A stretch of 33,075 bases of DNA from Actinomycetales bacterium (lineage in GTDB: Bacteria > Actinomycetota > Actinomycetes > Actinomycetales > Microbacteriaceae), in NCBI GenBank assembly GCA_015654475.1, contig JAATGV010000015.1:1-33075 (forward strand), written 5' to 3'. The notes under the pieces are model-generated. The model saw only the letters and a program-made list of their open reading frames with translations. It was not told the origin of the DNA and ran no database searches. The position numbers and the translations under genes are program-made. Positions 8,908 to 18,722 of the stretch are shown piece after piece (within the stretch, counting starts at the first letter, position 1; each line of letters opens with the position of its first letter).

Positions 8908-11681
8908 GCGCGAACCTTCTCACGCATCTCGTAGGTCTCGATCTCGTCGCCAACCTGAATATCGTTGAACTTTCCGAGCCCGATACCGCACTCGAAGCCT
9001 TCCTTGACCTCCGTCACGTCGTCCTTGAAACGGCGCAACGAATCGATTGCCAGGTTGTCACCATGCACGATGCCTTCGCGAAGCACGCGAGCACGCGAGT
9101 TGCGAGTGATGGTGCCAGACATGACGAGGCAGCCCGCGATATTGCCGAACTTGGATGAACGGAACACCTCGCGGATGTCGGCCATGCCAGTCTGGATCTC
9201 TTCGAACTCGGGCTTGAGCAGGCCCTTGAGCGCAGCTTCGATATCGTCGATGGCGTTGTAGATGACCGAGTAGAACCGGATGTCGACGCCCTCGCGCTGC
9301 GAAGCCTCACGAGCCTTCTTGTCTGGCCGCACGTTGAAGCCGATAACGATCGCATTGTCCACAGTCGCCAGGTTGACGTCCGACTCGGTGACTGCGCCGA
9401 CACCACGATGAATGATGCGCAACTGTACTGAATCGTCGACTTCGATCTTGAGCAGCGACTCTTCGAGAGCCTCGACGGCACCAGAAACGTCGCCCTTGAT
9501 GACCAGGTTGAGAGTCTCGACCTTGCCCTCTTCGAGAGCCTTGGTGAAGTCTTCGAGGCTGATGCGCTTACGGCTCTTTGCCAACAGCGCGTTGCGCTCG
9601 ACCGCCTCACGCTTTTCAGAGATCTGCCGAGCTGTGCGGTCATCCGAGGTGACAAGCAAGTTGTCGCCTGCGCGCGGCACCGACGTCAGACCGAGCACCT
9701 GTACGGCACGAGACGGCAACGCCTCAGTGACAGGGTCGCCATTCTCATCGAACATCGCCCGAACACGACCGTGCGCGGTTCCCGCCACAATAGCGTCGCC
9801 AACATGCAAAGCACCCGTCTGCACGAGCACAGTTGCCACGGCGCCACGACCACGGTCGAGGTTCGCCTCAATCGCCACGCCACGGGCAGGCTTGTCTGGA
9901 TTGGCGACAAGTGTCAGACCCGCGTCTGCGGTCAGCAAGATCGCATCGAGCAATTCGGTGATGCCTTGTCCCGCCTTTGCCGAGACGTCGACGAATATGG
10001 TCTCGCCTCCGTACTCTTCGGCAACGAGACCGAACTCGGTGAGCTGCTGACGGATCTTGGCCGGATTCGCATCTGGCTTATCTATCTTGTTCACAGCCAC
10101 CACGATCGGGACGTTCGCCGCCTGGGCGTGGTTGAGGGCCTCAATCGTTTGAGGCATCACACCGTCATCGGCAGCAACAACGAGCACCGCGATGTCGGTG
10201 ACCTGCGCACCACGGGCACGCATGGCAGTGAACGCCTCGTGGCCTGGTGTATCGATAAAGGTGATGGCCCGATCGACGCCGTCACGAGTGGTGTGGATCT
10301 GGTATGCACCAATGTGCTGCGTGATCCCACCGGCCTCGCCCGAGACCACATTGGTGTGGCGAATCGCGTCGAGCAACTTGGTTTTACCATGATCGACATG
10401 GCCCATGACCGTGACGACCGGCGGACGCGGCTGCAGATTGTCTTCCTCTGCCTCCTCCGCATCGAGGTCGATGTCGAAGCCCTCGAGCAGCTCGCGATCT
10501 TCGTCCTCCGGGCTGACGATCTGGATCTTGAATCCAAGTTCGCCACCAAGCAGGACAAATGTTTCCTCATCCAGCGATTCTGTTGCAGTCGCCATCTCGC
10601 CAAGATGGAACAAAACGGTGACAAGCGAGCCCGGATTCGCGTCAATCTTTTCGGCGAAATCGGTGATGGATGCGCCACGACGCAACCGGACGATGGTCTC
10701 GCCGTCGCCGCGAGGAACAGAGACGCCGCCAAGCGACGGTGCCTGCATCTGCTCAAACTCTTGCCTCTTCGTACGCTTCGACTTGCGCCCGCGGGCAGAC
10801 TTGCCGCCCTTACCGAACGCGCCGGCCGTGCTGCCACGACCGCGACCGCCGCCGCCTGGACGTTGTGCGCCGCCGGAGAATCCGGGCCGCGCCGCGCCTG
10901 CACCTGCTGGGCCACCAGCGCCACCTGGACGTTGGCCATATCCGCCACGACCCCCACCGGCCGATCCTCCGGGACGCGGAGCACCAGTACCCGGACGATT
11001 ACCGCCGGCAGCGGCCCCCGGACGCGGGGCACCAGGCCTTGGCGCGCCAGGACGAGGCGCGCCCGGGCGCGGGGCGCCAGGTCGAGGAGCCTGGCCTTGC
11101 CGCATTCCCTGGCTGGAAGCGAAAGGATTGTTCCCTGGCCGAGGAGCGCCGGGACGAGGGGCCTGCGGACGGGGAATCTGCATTCCCTGTGAGCTTGCGT
11201 ATGGGTTGTTGCCCGGGCGCGAAGAGCCTTGCGGACGCGGCATCGCGTTCGCATCGCCAGGTGTCGCAGTCGCCGGCGTAGCTGGCGTCGCGTCGGCGGA
11301 CTTGGCTTCCGCTACGGGTGCGGAGGTCTGCGCAGTAGGCGTTGCCGCAGCTGGCTTCGTAGGCGTCGGGGCCGCAGGGGCAGCCGCCTCTGCAGAGGGC
11401 GCGGCCGCTGGCTGGGCCTTTGCCTCTGGAGCAGCCGGGCGCGGTGCTCCCGGTTTTGCACCAGACGTCGACTTCGGTGCCGTAGACGCCGCCTTTGCGG
11501 GCACCGCATCGGCTGACGCCACGTCCGGGAATGCGTCACGTAGACGCTTCGCTACCGGGGGTTCAATCGTCGACGAAGGGCTTTTAACATATTCGCCCAA
11601 TTCAGTCAGCTTCGCCATCAAATCCTTACTGGGGACACCCAGCTCCTTGGCGATCTCACTGACGCGTGGTTTTGTAGCCAC
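8904..11681 (-). CDS. infB: Translation initiation factor IF-2
   Basis: A GTPase that brings initiator tRNA to the 30S subunit and promotes subunit joining. The protein is 925 residues, starting at a GTG (11679-11681) with AGGAG four bases upstream. An N-terminal IF2_N helix region (about residues 5-50) is followed by roughly 250 residues of Ala/Pro then Gly/Pro/Arg-rich sequence and a second IF2_N region near residues 325-375. The GTPase core has G1 GHVDHGKT (about 425-432), DTPGHEAFT and NKIDKP, followed by domains II-IV. The long disordered N-terminal region is usual in actinobacteria. It lies in the nusA-ylxR-infB-rbfA cluster; the 84-base gap to ylxR may hold an internal promoter, but I cannot identify one. 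Confidence 0.96.
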   Translation of the reverse strand: MATKPRVSEIAKELGVPSKDLMAKLTELGEYVKSPSSTIEPPVAKRLRDAFPDVASADAVPAKAASTAPKSTSGAKPGAPRPAAPEAKAQPAAAPSAEAAAPAAPTPTKPAAATPTAQTSAPVAEAKSADATPATPATATPGDANAMPRPQGSSRPGNNPYASSQGMQIPRPQAPRPGAPRPGNNPFASSQGMRQGQAPRPGAPRPGAPRPGAPRPGAPRPGAAAGGNRPGTGAPRPGGSAGGGRGGYGQRPGGAGGPAGAGAARPGFSGGAQRPGGGGRGRGSTAGAFGKGGKSARGRKSKRTKRQEFEQMQAPSLGGVSVPRGDGETIVRLRRGASITDFAEKIDANPGSLVTVLFHLGEMATATESLDEETFVLLGGELGFKIQIVSPEDEDRELLEGFDIDLDAEEAEEDNLQPRPPVVTVMGHVDHGKTKLLDAIRHTNVVSGEAGGITQHIGAYQIHTTRDGVDRAITFIDTPGHEAFTAMRARGAQVTDIAVLVVAADDGVMPQTIEALNHAQAANVPIVVAVNKIDKPDANPAKIRQQLTEFGLVAEEYGGETIFVDVSAKAGQGITELLDAILLTADAGLTLVANPDKPARGVAIEANLDRGRGAVATVLVQTGALHVGDAIVAGTAHGRVRAMFDENGDPVTEALPSRAVQVLGLTSVPRAGDNLLVTSDDRTARQISEKREAVERNALLAKSRKRISLEDFTKALEEGKVETLNLVIKGDVSGAVEALEESLLKIEVDDSVQLRIIHRGVGAVTESDVNLATVDNAIVIGFNVRPDKKAREASQREGVDIRFYSVIYNAIDDIEAALKGLLKPEFEEIQTGMADIREVFRSSKFGNIAGCLVMSGTITRNSRARVLREGIVHGDNLAIDSLRRFKDDVTEVKEGFECGIGLGKFNDIQVGDEIETYEMREKVRA
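11016..11090 (-). repeat. Five in-frame APRPG pentapeptide repeats in IF-2
   Basis: Twenty-five codons encode five consecutive Ala-Pro-Arg-Pro-Gly units in the disordered N-terminal part of IF-2. They are flanked by two copies of a longer motif (PRPGNNP followed by Y/FASSQGM). The codons differ between units, so this is a protein-level repeat and not a recent DNA duplication. Confidence 0.85.
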
Positions 11682-11765
11682 AATTCTCCTGTCTCGGGCC
11701 TACCCGAGCAGGGCAAGCCATTAGTGGTTGACGGGTCTCATTTCGAGCCACTCATCGTGTTTCCA

Positions 11766-12029
11766 TTAGCCGTTCAGCCTGTTCTCTTTGGTGAAGAATG
11801 CCTCAATTGTTGAGACATCCAATCCACGACTGCGCTTCAGCGCACGAGGGAAAGCTTCCCTTTTCAATGCCGCTGTCACACATCTCTGTTGTGGATGAAC
11901 CCATGCACCTCTGCCCGGGATCGTTCTGCTCACATCCGGGACAACGCGCACACCCTCTACGACGCATCGAAGAAGGGAGCTCGTCGCCTCGCGCTGGCGA
12001 CAGCCAACGCACATGCGAACGACACCCAT
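11766..12029 (-). CDS. ylxR: YlxR-family RNA-binding protein
   Basis: A small protein of the YlxR (DUF448) family, commonly encoded between nusA and infB and thought to bind RNA. The ATG at 12027-12029 is preceded by GAGGG and gives about 87 residues beginning MGVVRMCVGCR. This places the CVGCR signature right at the N-terminus, as in the family. The second signature GRGAWVHP follows. The frame is open to 12113, but that extension is not family-like. The C-terminus is basic (ALKRSRG). It is separated from nusA by the duplicated segment. Confidence 0.9.
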   Translation of the reverse strand: MGVVRMCVGCRQREATSSLLRCVVEGVRVVPDVSRTIPGRGAWVHPQQRCVTAALKREAFPRALKRSRGLDVSTIEAFFTKENRLNG

Positions 12030-12141
12030 ACTACCCTCATTCCCTGAAAAATGGTCGCGGTGTGCGCCGCCAACGATCTTACGGCGCCACCAGCGACAGA
12101 CATCAATTTTCAAGCCGACTCATGACGGGCACTGACAGCGC

Positions 12142-12344
12142 CAGGCTGGATGACCACCTTCACCCGGCGCAGACGCCCTTATACGTCCGCTTCGGCGCAA
12201 AGATCAACACCCAGCCCCTATGACTCCATCACGGAGTCAGGCTGGATGACCACCTTCACCCGGCGCAGACGCCCTTATACGTCCGCTTCGGCGCAAAGAT
12301 CAACACCCAGCCCCTATGACTCCATCACGGAGTCAGGCTGGATG
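12142..12344 (-). repeat. 96-bp tandem duplication covering the nusA 3' end (two full copies plus 11 bases)
   Basis: Positions 12142-12237 and 12238-12333 are identical over 96 bases, and the first 11 bases of the unit (caggctggatg) occur again at 12334-12344. On the minus strand the array begins inside nusA codons (IQPDSVMES) and copies those codons, the TAG stop and the following spacer. Each unit contains a perfect 7-bp inverted repeat with a 5-base loop (tgactcc/ggagtca at 12221-12239 and 12317-12335). Each unit also holds a second weaker hairpin (gcagacg/cgtccgc at 12169-12190 in the first copy). Perfect identity implies a recent event, mediated by or leaving an 11-bp junction repeat. 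Confidence 0.95.
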
Positions 12345-13288
12345 TCGATCTTTGCGCCCGTAAGCTTCGCAGCAAGGCGGGCGTTCTGGCCCTCTTTACC
12401 AATCGCGAGAGACAGCTGGTAGTCGGGCACCAGTGCCCGTACAGCCTTGATGTCTGCGTTGATGATGAATGCATCTGACACTTTGGCGGGCGACAATGCG
12501 CTCGCCACAAACTTGGCAAGATCCTCGTTGTAATCGACGATGTCGATTTTTTCACCGTTGAGTTCTGCTGTAACTGCACGAACACGCTGCCCGAGCTCGC
12601 CGATGAACGCCCCTTTGCCATTGATACCCGGTTGCAAGGATCGCACCGCGATCTTGGTGCGATGTCCCGCCTCACGAGCCAGCGAGACGATTTCGACAAG
12701 TCCCTGTTGCAATTCGGGAACCTCGAGCTCAAAAAGCTTACGTACAAGACTCGGGTGAGTGCGGCTTACCGTGATCGATGGACCCTTTGTGCCGCGCGTC
12801 ACCGATGTGATGAAAACGCGGATGCGTGAGCCATGCGAATATTCCTCACCAGGAACCTGCTCTTCAGGAGGCAACACGGCCTCAACAGTGCCAAGATCCA
12901 CATGCACCATGCGAGGGTTAGCGCCCTGCTGGATCACACCCGCAGCAATGTCACCCTCGCGACCCTTGAACTCGCCGAGCACACTGTCGTCTTGAATGTC
13001 GCGAAGGCGTTGCCAAATGACCTGTTTGGCAGCAAAAGCAGCGATACGGCCGAACTCACCCGGTTCAACGACGGCCTCGCCGATAACCATGCCCTCGTCA
13101 TCCAACTCAGGCTCAAAAATGGTGATCGCACCGGTCTTGCGATCGAGATCGACACGCGCGTGTTCAGATTCGCCGGTGTGCTTCTGATAGGCGGTCAACA
13201 CGGCTTGCTCAATAATGGTCGCCAACTCCCCAACGGGGATGCCTTTTTCGCTTTCCAGGAGGCGCAGAACGCTCAAATCGATTTCCAT
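12314..13288 (-). CDS. nusA: Transcription termination/antitermination protein NusA
   Basis: An RNA-polymerase-associated factor that modulates pausing, termination and antitermination. The ATG at 13286-13288, with GGGAGG just upstream, gives 324 residues beginning MEIDLSVLRLLESEKGI, the classical actinobacterial NusA start. The N-terminal RNAP-binding domain is followed by an S1 domain and tandem KH domains (GQRVRAVTAELNGEKIDIVDY, then LSLAIGKEGQNARLAAKLTG). It ends shortly after the second KH domain with IQPDSVMES. It lacks the C-terminal acidic repeats of gamma-proteobacteria, as expected for this group. The last nine codons lie in a 96-bp duplication, so the native C-terminus could once have been slightly different. 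rimP is missing from its usual place upstream. Confidence 0.95.
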   Translation of the reverse strand: MEIDLSVLRLLESEKGIPVGELATIIEQAVLTAYQKHTGESEHARVDLDRKTGAITIFEPELDDEGMVIGEAVVEPGEFGRIAAFAAKQVIWQRLRDIQDDSVLGEFKGREGDIAAGVIQQGANPRMVHVDLGTVEAVLPPEEQVPGEEYSHGSRIRVFITSVTRGTKGPSITVSRTHPSLVRKLFELEVPELQQGLVEIVSLAREAGHRTKIAVRSLQPGINGKGAFIGELGQRVRAVTAELNGEKIDIVDYNEDLAKFVASALSPAKVSDAFIINADIKAVRALVPDYQLSLAIGKEGQNARLAAKLTGAKIDIQPDSVMES

Positions 13289-13660
13289 AACGCCTCCCTC
13301 AACACTCAATCGACCCAAATGGGCCGTCACATAAGGGTACCTGAACTCTCTGCCACCCGTTGCGCGTTCGCTCGGCACCGAGGTCGCGCGCGTCACGTGG
13401 ACGTTCGACGTGGACCCTCATTTGCATTTACGCGGTTGGGGTAGGGGTTGAGGCGAAAAGCCAACGCCGACGCGATACGACCTGTTGCCAAACCACCATC
13501 ACCTGCATCACGTGCTGCAAACTGAACACCATACAAGCACACGCCGAGCGCTATCACCTCGGCGAGAAATAGCCTTTATCGGAGCAACCTCGAATTATGT
13601 GTATATACATCATGCACATATACGATAGCGTTCAGACCTCAGGTGCGATGTCATTGTCGA
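13289..13660. other. 372-bp divergent intergenic region, nusA / XRE
   Basis: No convincing gene is present: the short open frames here lack ribosome-binding sites and recognisable sequence. The region must hold the promoters for nusA (minus) and the XRE regulator (plus). Visible structure includes a direct repeat ACGTGGAC at 13395-13402 and 13408-13415, and an AT-rich palindromic patch next to the XRE start (listed separately). rimP, expected here in actinobacteria, is absent. Confidence 0.6.
13596..13623 (+). promoter_or_regulatory. AT-rich palindromic patch, candidate XRE operator
   Basis: Within 28 bases just upstream of the XRE gene there is a perfect 10-bp palindrome TGTATATACA (13600-13609). 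There are also two longer-range inverted pairs, TATGTG/CACATA (13596-13601, 13615-13620) and GTATAT/ATATAC (13601-13606, 13618-13623). Small XRE regulators commonly bind such sites to control their own gene. The assignment is inference from position and symmetry. Confidence 0.4.
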
Positions 13661-13969
13661 ATGGCACAACCGCACTCCAATGCAGCCCGTATTTTGGGTG
13701 AACGCGTCAAGGCAGCGCGTACGTCATTGGGACTCAGCCAGATTCAGGTGTGGCAGATTTCTGGCATCCATTTCACGAACATCGGCAAGATCGAACGCGG
13801 CGATGCCAATCCAGCCCTGCACACGATTATTCGTTTGGCGGATGCGCTCAACGTTGATCCGGCCGAACTTGTCGCGGGGCTTTCGGCAGACTCTCTGCCC
13901 GCAGACGAGCAGGCGCTCGTCCTTCCCGCAAACGCTCGCGCGGCGGCCATACGTAAGCGCAAGCCCTAA
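13661..13969 (+). CDS. Small XRE/Cro-C1 family helix-turn-helix regulator
   Basis: A 102-residue protein from the ATG at 13661; a GTG six codons earlier is also possible. Residues about 10-70 form a classical HTH_3 domain: RILGERVKAARTSLGLSQ, then the recognition helix region around HFTNIGKIERG, then the helix IIRLADALNVDPAELV. The tail is short and basic and has no enzyme or peptidase domain, so it is a stand-alone DNA-binding protein. It is one of few plus-strand genes here and sits at the edge of the accessory block between nusA and proS. It could be an antitoxin-like or phage-type repressor, but no toxin or phage gene is adjacent. Confidence 0.8.
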   Translation: MAQPHSNAARILGERVKAARTSLGLSQIQVWQISGIHFTNIGKIERGDANPALHTIIRLADALNVDPAELVAGLSADSLPADEQALVLPANARAAAIRKRKP

Positions 13970-14056
13970 CTACACGCCCCCGCCCCTCGGCGCCCCGGTC
14001 GTAGCGCTGGTTCGGTTGCAACTTCGCGGATACTTTTGGCGACATGCCTCAATTCA

Positions 14057-14161
14057 CGGCCAAAGTTGCATCGACCGAGTTGCATACGGCCAAAGTTGCA
14101 CCGACCGAGTTACATAGGGCCAAAGTTGCACCAACGGAACCATTTACGACCAAAGTTATCC
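14057..14161 (+). repeat. 30-bp tandem repeat array (about 3.5 units)
   Basis: Units at 14057-14086, 14087-14116 and 14117-14146, plus a partial one from 14147, share the core GCCAAAGTTGCA. Copies 1 and 2 differ at two positions; copy 3 and the partial unit are more diverged. Within each unit an AGTTGCA-like heptamer occurs twice (once after CCAA and once after CCG), so the array is a nested repeat of half-units of about 14-16 bases. The reverse complement of the same heptamer appears upstream near 14016. It lies between the convergent XRE and HAD genes. An open plus-strand frame reads it as decapeptides of the type AKVAPTELHT, but nothing shows this is translated. Confidence 0.85.
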
Positions 14162-14192
14162 AGACCCACAGCGACAACATCGGTGACTGCGG

Positions 14193-15038
14193 CTACCCCA
14201 CCAACCCGAGTTGCTCAAACGCATACGCCAGACCATCGTCGTTGATGTCACGGGTCTGCCAATCTGCAACGGCCGTCACCGAGGCGCGAGCGTTGCCCAT
14301 AGCCACGCCAACACCGCAGTCGCGAATCATTTCGATGTCGTTGTCGCTGTCGCCAAGTGCGATCGTGTGCTCGAACGGTATGCCAAGATGTTTGGCGACC
14401 TCACGCGCCGCCGTGCCCTTATTTACTCCAATGATCATCAACTCACCGTTATCTACGCCGAGCACATCCAATGAACCAGGGACAATATGAAAACGGCCCC
14501 CAAACTTTCTCTGCACGTCGGCAAAACCGATGCTCGCATCTACTGGTGCAACGAAAGTGCCTTTGCCGACAACTCGATTCGTACCGCCACTTGGTCGCTT
14601 CATGATCTCGATCAGTTGCGACCAGTCAGGAGACCTCTCTGCATGCACATCACCAGACGTGCTTATCCTGGCGAGCTGCCGAAACCGATCAACAAAACCC
14701 GCGGACGGATAGATACCCTGAGAGGACTGCCACACATAGTCGACGCCCGACCGGTCAAAAAAATCTGACAGCTCGGCCACATCGTCCTCAGCGATTACGT
14801 GCTCGAAAAGCTTCACCCCACCCACCTCGGCGAAACTGCCGCCTCCACCAACCACGCCGTCGAAACCCACATCAAGAAGCCAAGGATAGATTTCGGGGGT
14901 CGACCGCCCGCTACTCAGGAAAACTAGGTGCCCGATCTCGCGCGCCGCGACCACCGCAGCCCGCGCTGAGTCAGGCAATTCTTGTCGATCGTTGATTAAG
15001 GTGCCATCTATATCGAGAAAAACGATCCGGCGATCCAC
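14193..15038 (-). CDS. Cof-type HAD-superfamily sugar phosphatase
   Basis: A 281-residue haloacid-dehalogenase-superfamily hydrolase of the Cof/IIB type. These usually dephosphorylate sugar phosphates or other small phosphorylated metabolites in the cytoplasm. Motif I is FLDIDGTL with the nucleophile and acid/base at D9 and D11, motif II is the SSGR segment, the motif III lysine is in GVNKGTA and motif IV is GDSDNDIEM. The alpha/beta cap lies between motifs II and III. The start is a GTG at 15036-15038 with GAGAGGG further upstream. It lies 106 bases downstream of the 6-phospho-beta-glucosidase gene on the same strand, so it may belong to the beta-glucoside operon as an overflow phosphatase. 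Its substrate cannot be inferred from sequence. Confidence 0.85.
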   Translation of the reverse strand: MDRRIVFLDIDGTLINDRQELPDSARAAVVAAREIGHLVFLSSGRSTPEIYPWLLDVGFDGVVGGGGSFAEVGGVKLFEHVIAEDDVAELSDFFDRSGVDYVWQSSQGIYPSAGFVDRFRQLARISTSGDVHAERSPDWSQLIEIMKRPSGGTNRVVGKGTFVAPVDASIGFADVQRKFGGRFHIVPGSLDVLGVDNGELMIIGVNKGTAAREVAKHLGIPFEHTIALGDSDNDIEMIRDCGVGVAMGNARASVTAVADWQTRDINDDGLAYAFEQLGLVG

Positions 15039-15144
15039 GCGTTGTTAACCCTCTCCGCACAATTGTCGTCTCCCCGACAGACGGAGGGGGCGACACGACT
15101 TTCTCCAACCGTACCGCCCCGAGCTCCACCCGCGAAGCTGCCGC

Positions 15145-16656
<1,512 letters not shown>

Positions 16657-18507
16657 TTAGCGAGCGCTCGCCGTGACTTTCTTCTTGCTCTGCACTGCCT
16701 TGGACGCGGTGAACAGCACTCCGCCGACCGACACCGCACCGACAGCGACACCGTCTATGGTCGGGAAGTCACTGCGGTTGGTCACGATCACGGGCGATGT
16801 CAGATCGAAACCAGCAGCAAGGATAGCATCGCGATCAAACTCCGCAAGAACGTCACCCTTTACAACCTTTTGGCCTTTTTCCACCCTGTTGGTGAAGTGC
16901 TCGCCGCCCAGCTGAACAGTATTGATTCCAACATGGATAAGGATCTCAAGCCCGTCGCTCGTGCGCAGCCCGATGGCATGGCCGGTGGGGAATACCGCTG
17001 CAATCTCGCCATCCACAGGGGACTGCACGATTCCATCCGATGGGATGACCGCGAGTCCCTCACCAAGCGAACCTGACGAGAACGCCGGGTCATTGACCTG
17101 CGAAAGCGGAACCGCCGTGCCATCGAATGGGCTGACGACCTCGACTTTGGCCTCAAGATCGTCTTCCTTGAACCCGAGTGTAATTGTCAGCAGAAATGAA
17201 ATCACCATGCCAATCCCCGTTCCGATGAAGAAGATAACTTCGCCGCCGCGCCCTATCATCTGTGGAATTGACAGGAACGAGGGAAGGGCTATCGCAGACG
17301 CCGACGCACCGCCGATGGACGCGATCGCTCCACCGATGGCACCACCAATTACGCCGAAGATGAACGGCCTCTTGAGCGGAAGGTTGATGCCGTAAATTGC
17401 GGGCTCGGTCACACCGGCGAGGAAGCCGGAAAGCGCCGCGGGTGCCGCCAGCTGCTTGCGCTTTTCGTTCTTCGCCCGAAAAAACACTCCGAGCGTTGCA
17501 GCGGCCTGCGCGAGAACTGCGGCGTAGATAGGAGCGGTGATCGCGACCTCTTGGAACTGGCTGAGTTGTTGCACGAAAACTGGAACGAGTCCCCAATGCA
17601 GGCCGAAGATGACGAATACCTGCCACAGGCCACCCATGATGGCACCACCAAGCCACGGAGCCGCGTCCCACAAGAAGCTGATGCCCGTGCCAAGCCAGTT
17701 GCCGAGCGTAGTGGCTATCGGTCCGATGACGATCAAAATTGCCGGAACAAGGATGAGAAGCACAACCATCGGTGTGACGAAATTCTTCAATACCTTGGGC
17801 ATCCATGTATTGATCCAACGCTCGAAGTGTCCCTGCACCCATACCGCGACAAGGATGGGGAGAACACTCGAGACATAGCTCATCATAACGACAGGTATAC
17901 CGAAGAATGTGACGGGATCGGTGGTTTCATTGAGTGCGACGATCGAGGGGTAGACCAGAGTCGCGGCAAGAGCAAACGACACGAACTCGCTCGCTTTGAA
18001 GTACCGTGCCGCCGTGAAGGCAAGCGCCATCGGCAGGAAGTTCATGAAGCTGTCACCAATCGCATACAGGATCGTGTAAGTGGTGGATGCTGCGTCAAGC
18101 CAACCAAATGTCACGGCCGCGATGACAAACGCCTTGAGAAGGCCGGTTGCCGCCAATGCCCACAGGAATGGTGTGAATATTGCCGAGATCATCTGAATAA
18201 AACGGTTGAACAAGCTGCCTTTCGGCGCTTCATCGTCGTGAGAAAGCCCCCCGACAGCTCCGGGTGCCACCTTCCCTATTTGCTCGAAAACCTCACCCAC
18301 CTCGTTGCCGATGACGACCTGGTATTGCCCGCCGGCCTTAGCCACCGTGACAACGCCGTCAAGGTTCTTGATAGTCTCTGTCTTTGCCACGGCGTCGTCT
18401 TTGAGCACGAATCGCAGTCGGGTAGCACAGTGTACAAGCGATGAAATATTTGCTTCCCCTCCGACACCGGACACGATGTCTTTGGCGAGCTTGGAATAAT
18501 CGGCCAT
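16657..18507 (-). CDS. bglF: Beta-glucoside-specific PTS transporter EIIBCA
   Basis: An inner-membrane permease that imports and phosphorylates beta-glucosides. The ATG at 18505-18507, with AAAGGG upstream, gives 616 residues in the order IIB-IIC-IIA. IIB (about 1-90) has the phosphorylated cysteine in VHCATRLRF (C27). IIC (about 105-450) has multiple membrane segments. IIA (about 480-610) begins at VVSPFDG and has the phosphohistidine in LIHVGINTVQL (H525). The BglF/BglP subfamily is indicated by the flanking LicT/BglG antiterminator and phospho-beta-glucosidase. Expression is very likely gated by the RAT/terminator switch just upstream. Confidence 0.94.
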   Translation of the reverse strand: MADYSKLAKDIVSGVGGEANISSLVHCATRLRFVLKDDAVAKTETIKNLDGVVTVAKAGGQYQVVIGNEVGEVFEQIGKVAPGAVGGLSHDDEAPKGSLFNRFIQMISAIFTPFLWALAATGLLKAFVIAAVTFGWLDAASTTYTILYAIGDSFMNFLPMALAFTAARYFKASEFVSFALAATLVYPSIVALNETTDPVTFFGIPVVMMSYVSSVLPILVAVWVQGHFERWINTWMPKVLKNFVTPMVVLLILVPAILIVIGPIATTLGNWLGTGISFLWDAAPWLGGAIMGGLWQVFVIFGLHWGLVPVFVQQLSQFQEVAITAPIYAAVLAQAAATLGVFFRAKNEKRKQLAAPAALSGFLAGVTEPAIYGINLPLKRPFIFGVIGGAIGGAIASIGGASASAIALPSFLSIPQMIGRGGEVIFFIGTGIGMVISFLLTITLGFKEDDLEAKVEVVSPFDGTAVPLSQVNDPAFSSGSLGEGLAVIPSDGIVQSPVDGEIAAVFPTGHAIGLRTSDGLEILIHVGINTVQLGGEHFTNRVEKGQKVVKGDVLAEFDRDAILAAGFDLTSPVIVTNRSDFPTIDGVAVGAVSVGGVLFTASKAVQSKKKVTASAR

Positions 18508-18569
18508 TTTCCCTTTTCTCTCCTCTTCTTTGAGGCTCCACGACGCAGTTAGGACCGTAATGAGGCAAT

Positions 18570-18630
18570 AAAAAAACCTGAACCGTGACTCCCGTTCTGA
18601 CGAACGACGATGAGCCACAATTCAGGTTTT
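18570..18630 (-). terminator. Conditional intrinsic terminator upstream of bglF
   Basis: On the transcribed (minus) strand the stem AAAACCTGAA (18621-18630) pairs with TTCAGGTTTT (18573-18582), followed by a run of Us (18570-18576). The interior contains further pairing (a CGTTC/GAACG hairpin and a GTGGCTC/GTGACTC arm), so the loop is structured. The 5' arm overlaps the RAT sequence, so antiterminator binding would prevent this hairpin. Confidence 0.88.
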
Positions 18631-18654
18631 GCCCGCTACTAACGGTAACAATCC
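18625..18654 (-). promoter_or_regulatory. Ribonucleic antiterminator (RAT), LicT/BglG target
   Basis: The transcribed strand begins GGATTGTTAC and ends GGCAAAACC, matching the known RAT pattern for BglG/LicT-family proteins. It lies between licT and bglF and shares its last bases with the 5' arm of the downstream terminator. When unphosphorylated-at-PRD1 LicT binds, RAT folding should exclude the terminator and allow bglF-bglA transcription. Confidence 0.9.
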
Positions 18655-18722
18655 AAAGTTGCGTCGAGGCTACTCTGCTTCGATGTGTACGATCATAGCA
18701 TCGGCAGTGCCTCGCTTGGCAA

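Noticed and set aside
9771-11192. A long open frame on the plus strand opposite infB
   Set aside because: It is the antisense shadow of the well-supported IF-2 gene; its product is rich in Arg/His with no recognisable domain.
12150-12422. Plus-strand frame encoding two identical 32-residue repeats
   Set aside because: It arises only because the 96-bp duplication is a multiple of three; there is no ribosome-binding site and it runs antisense into nusA.
14057-14161. Possible CRISPR array
   Set aside because: Units abut directly with no unique spacers, copies are diverged and no cas genes are present.
14044-14490. Plus-strand frame through the 30-bp repeats reading AKVAPTELHT-like decapeptides
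   Set aside because: Its second half is antisense to the HAD phosphatase gene and no ribosome-binding site is evident. Translation is unproven, so only the DNA repeat is reported.
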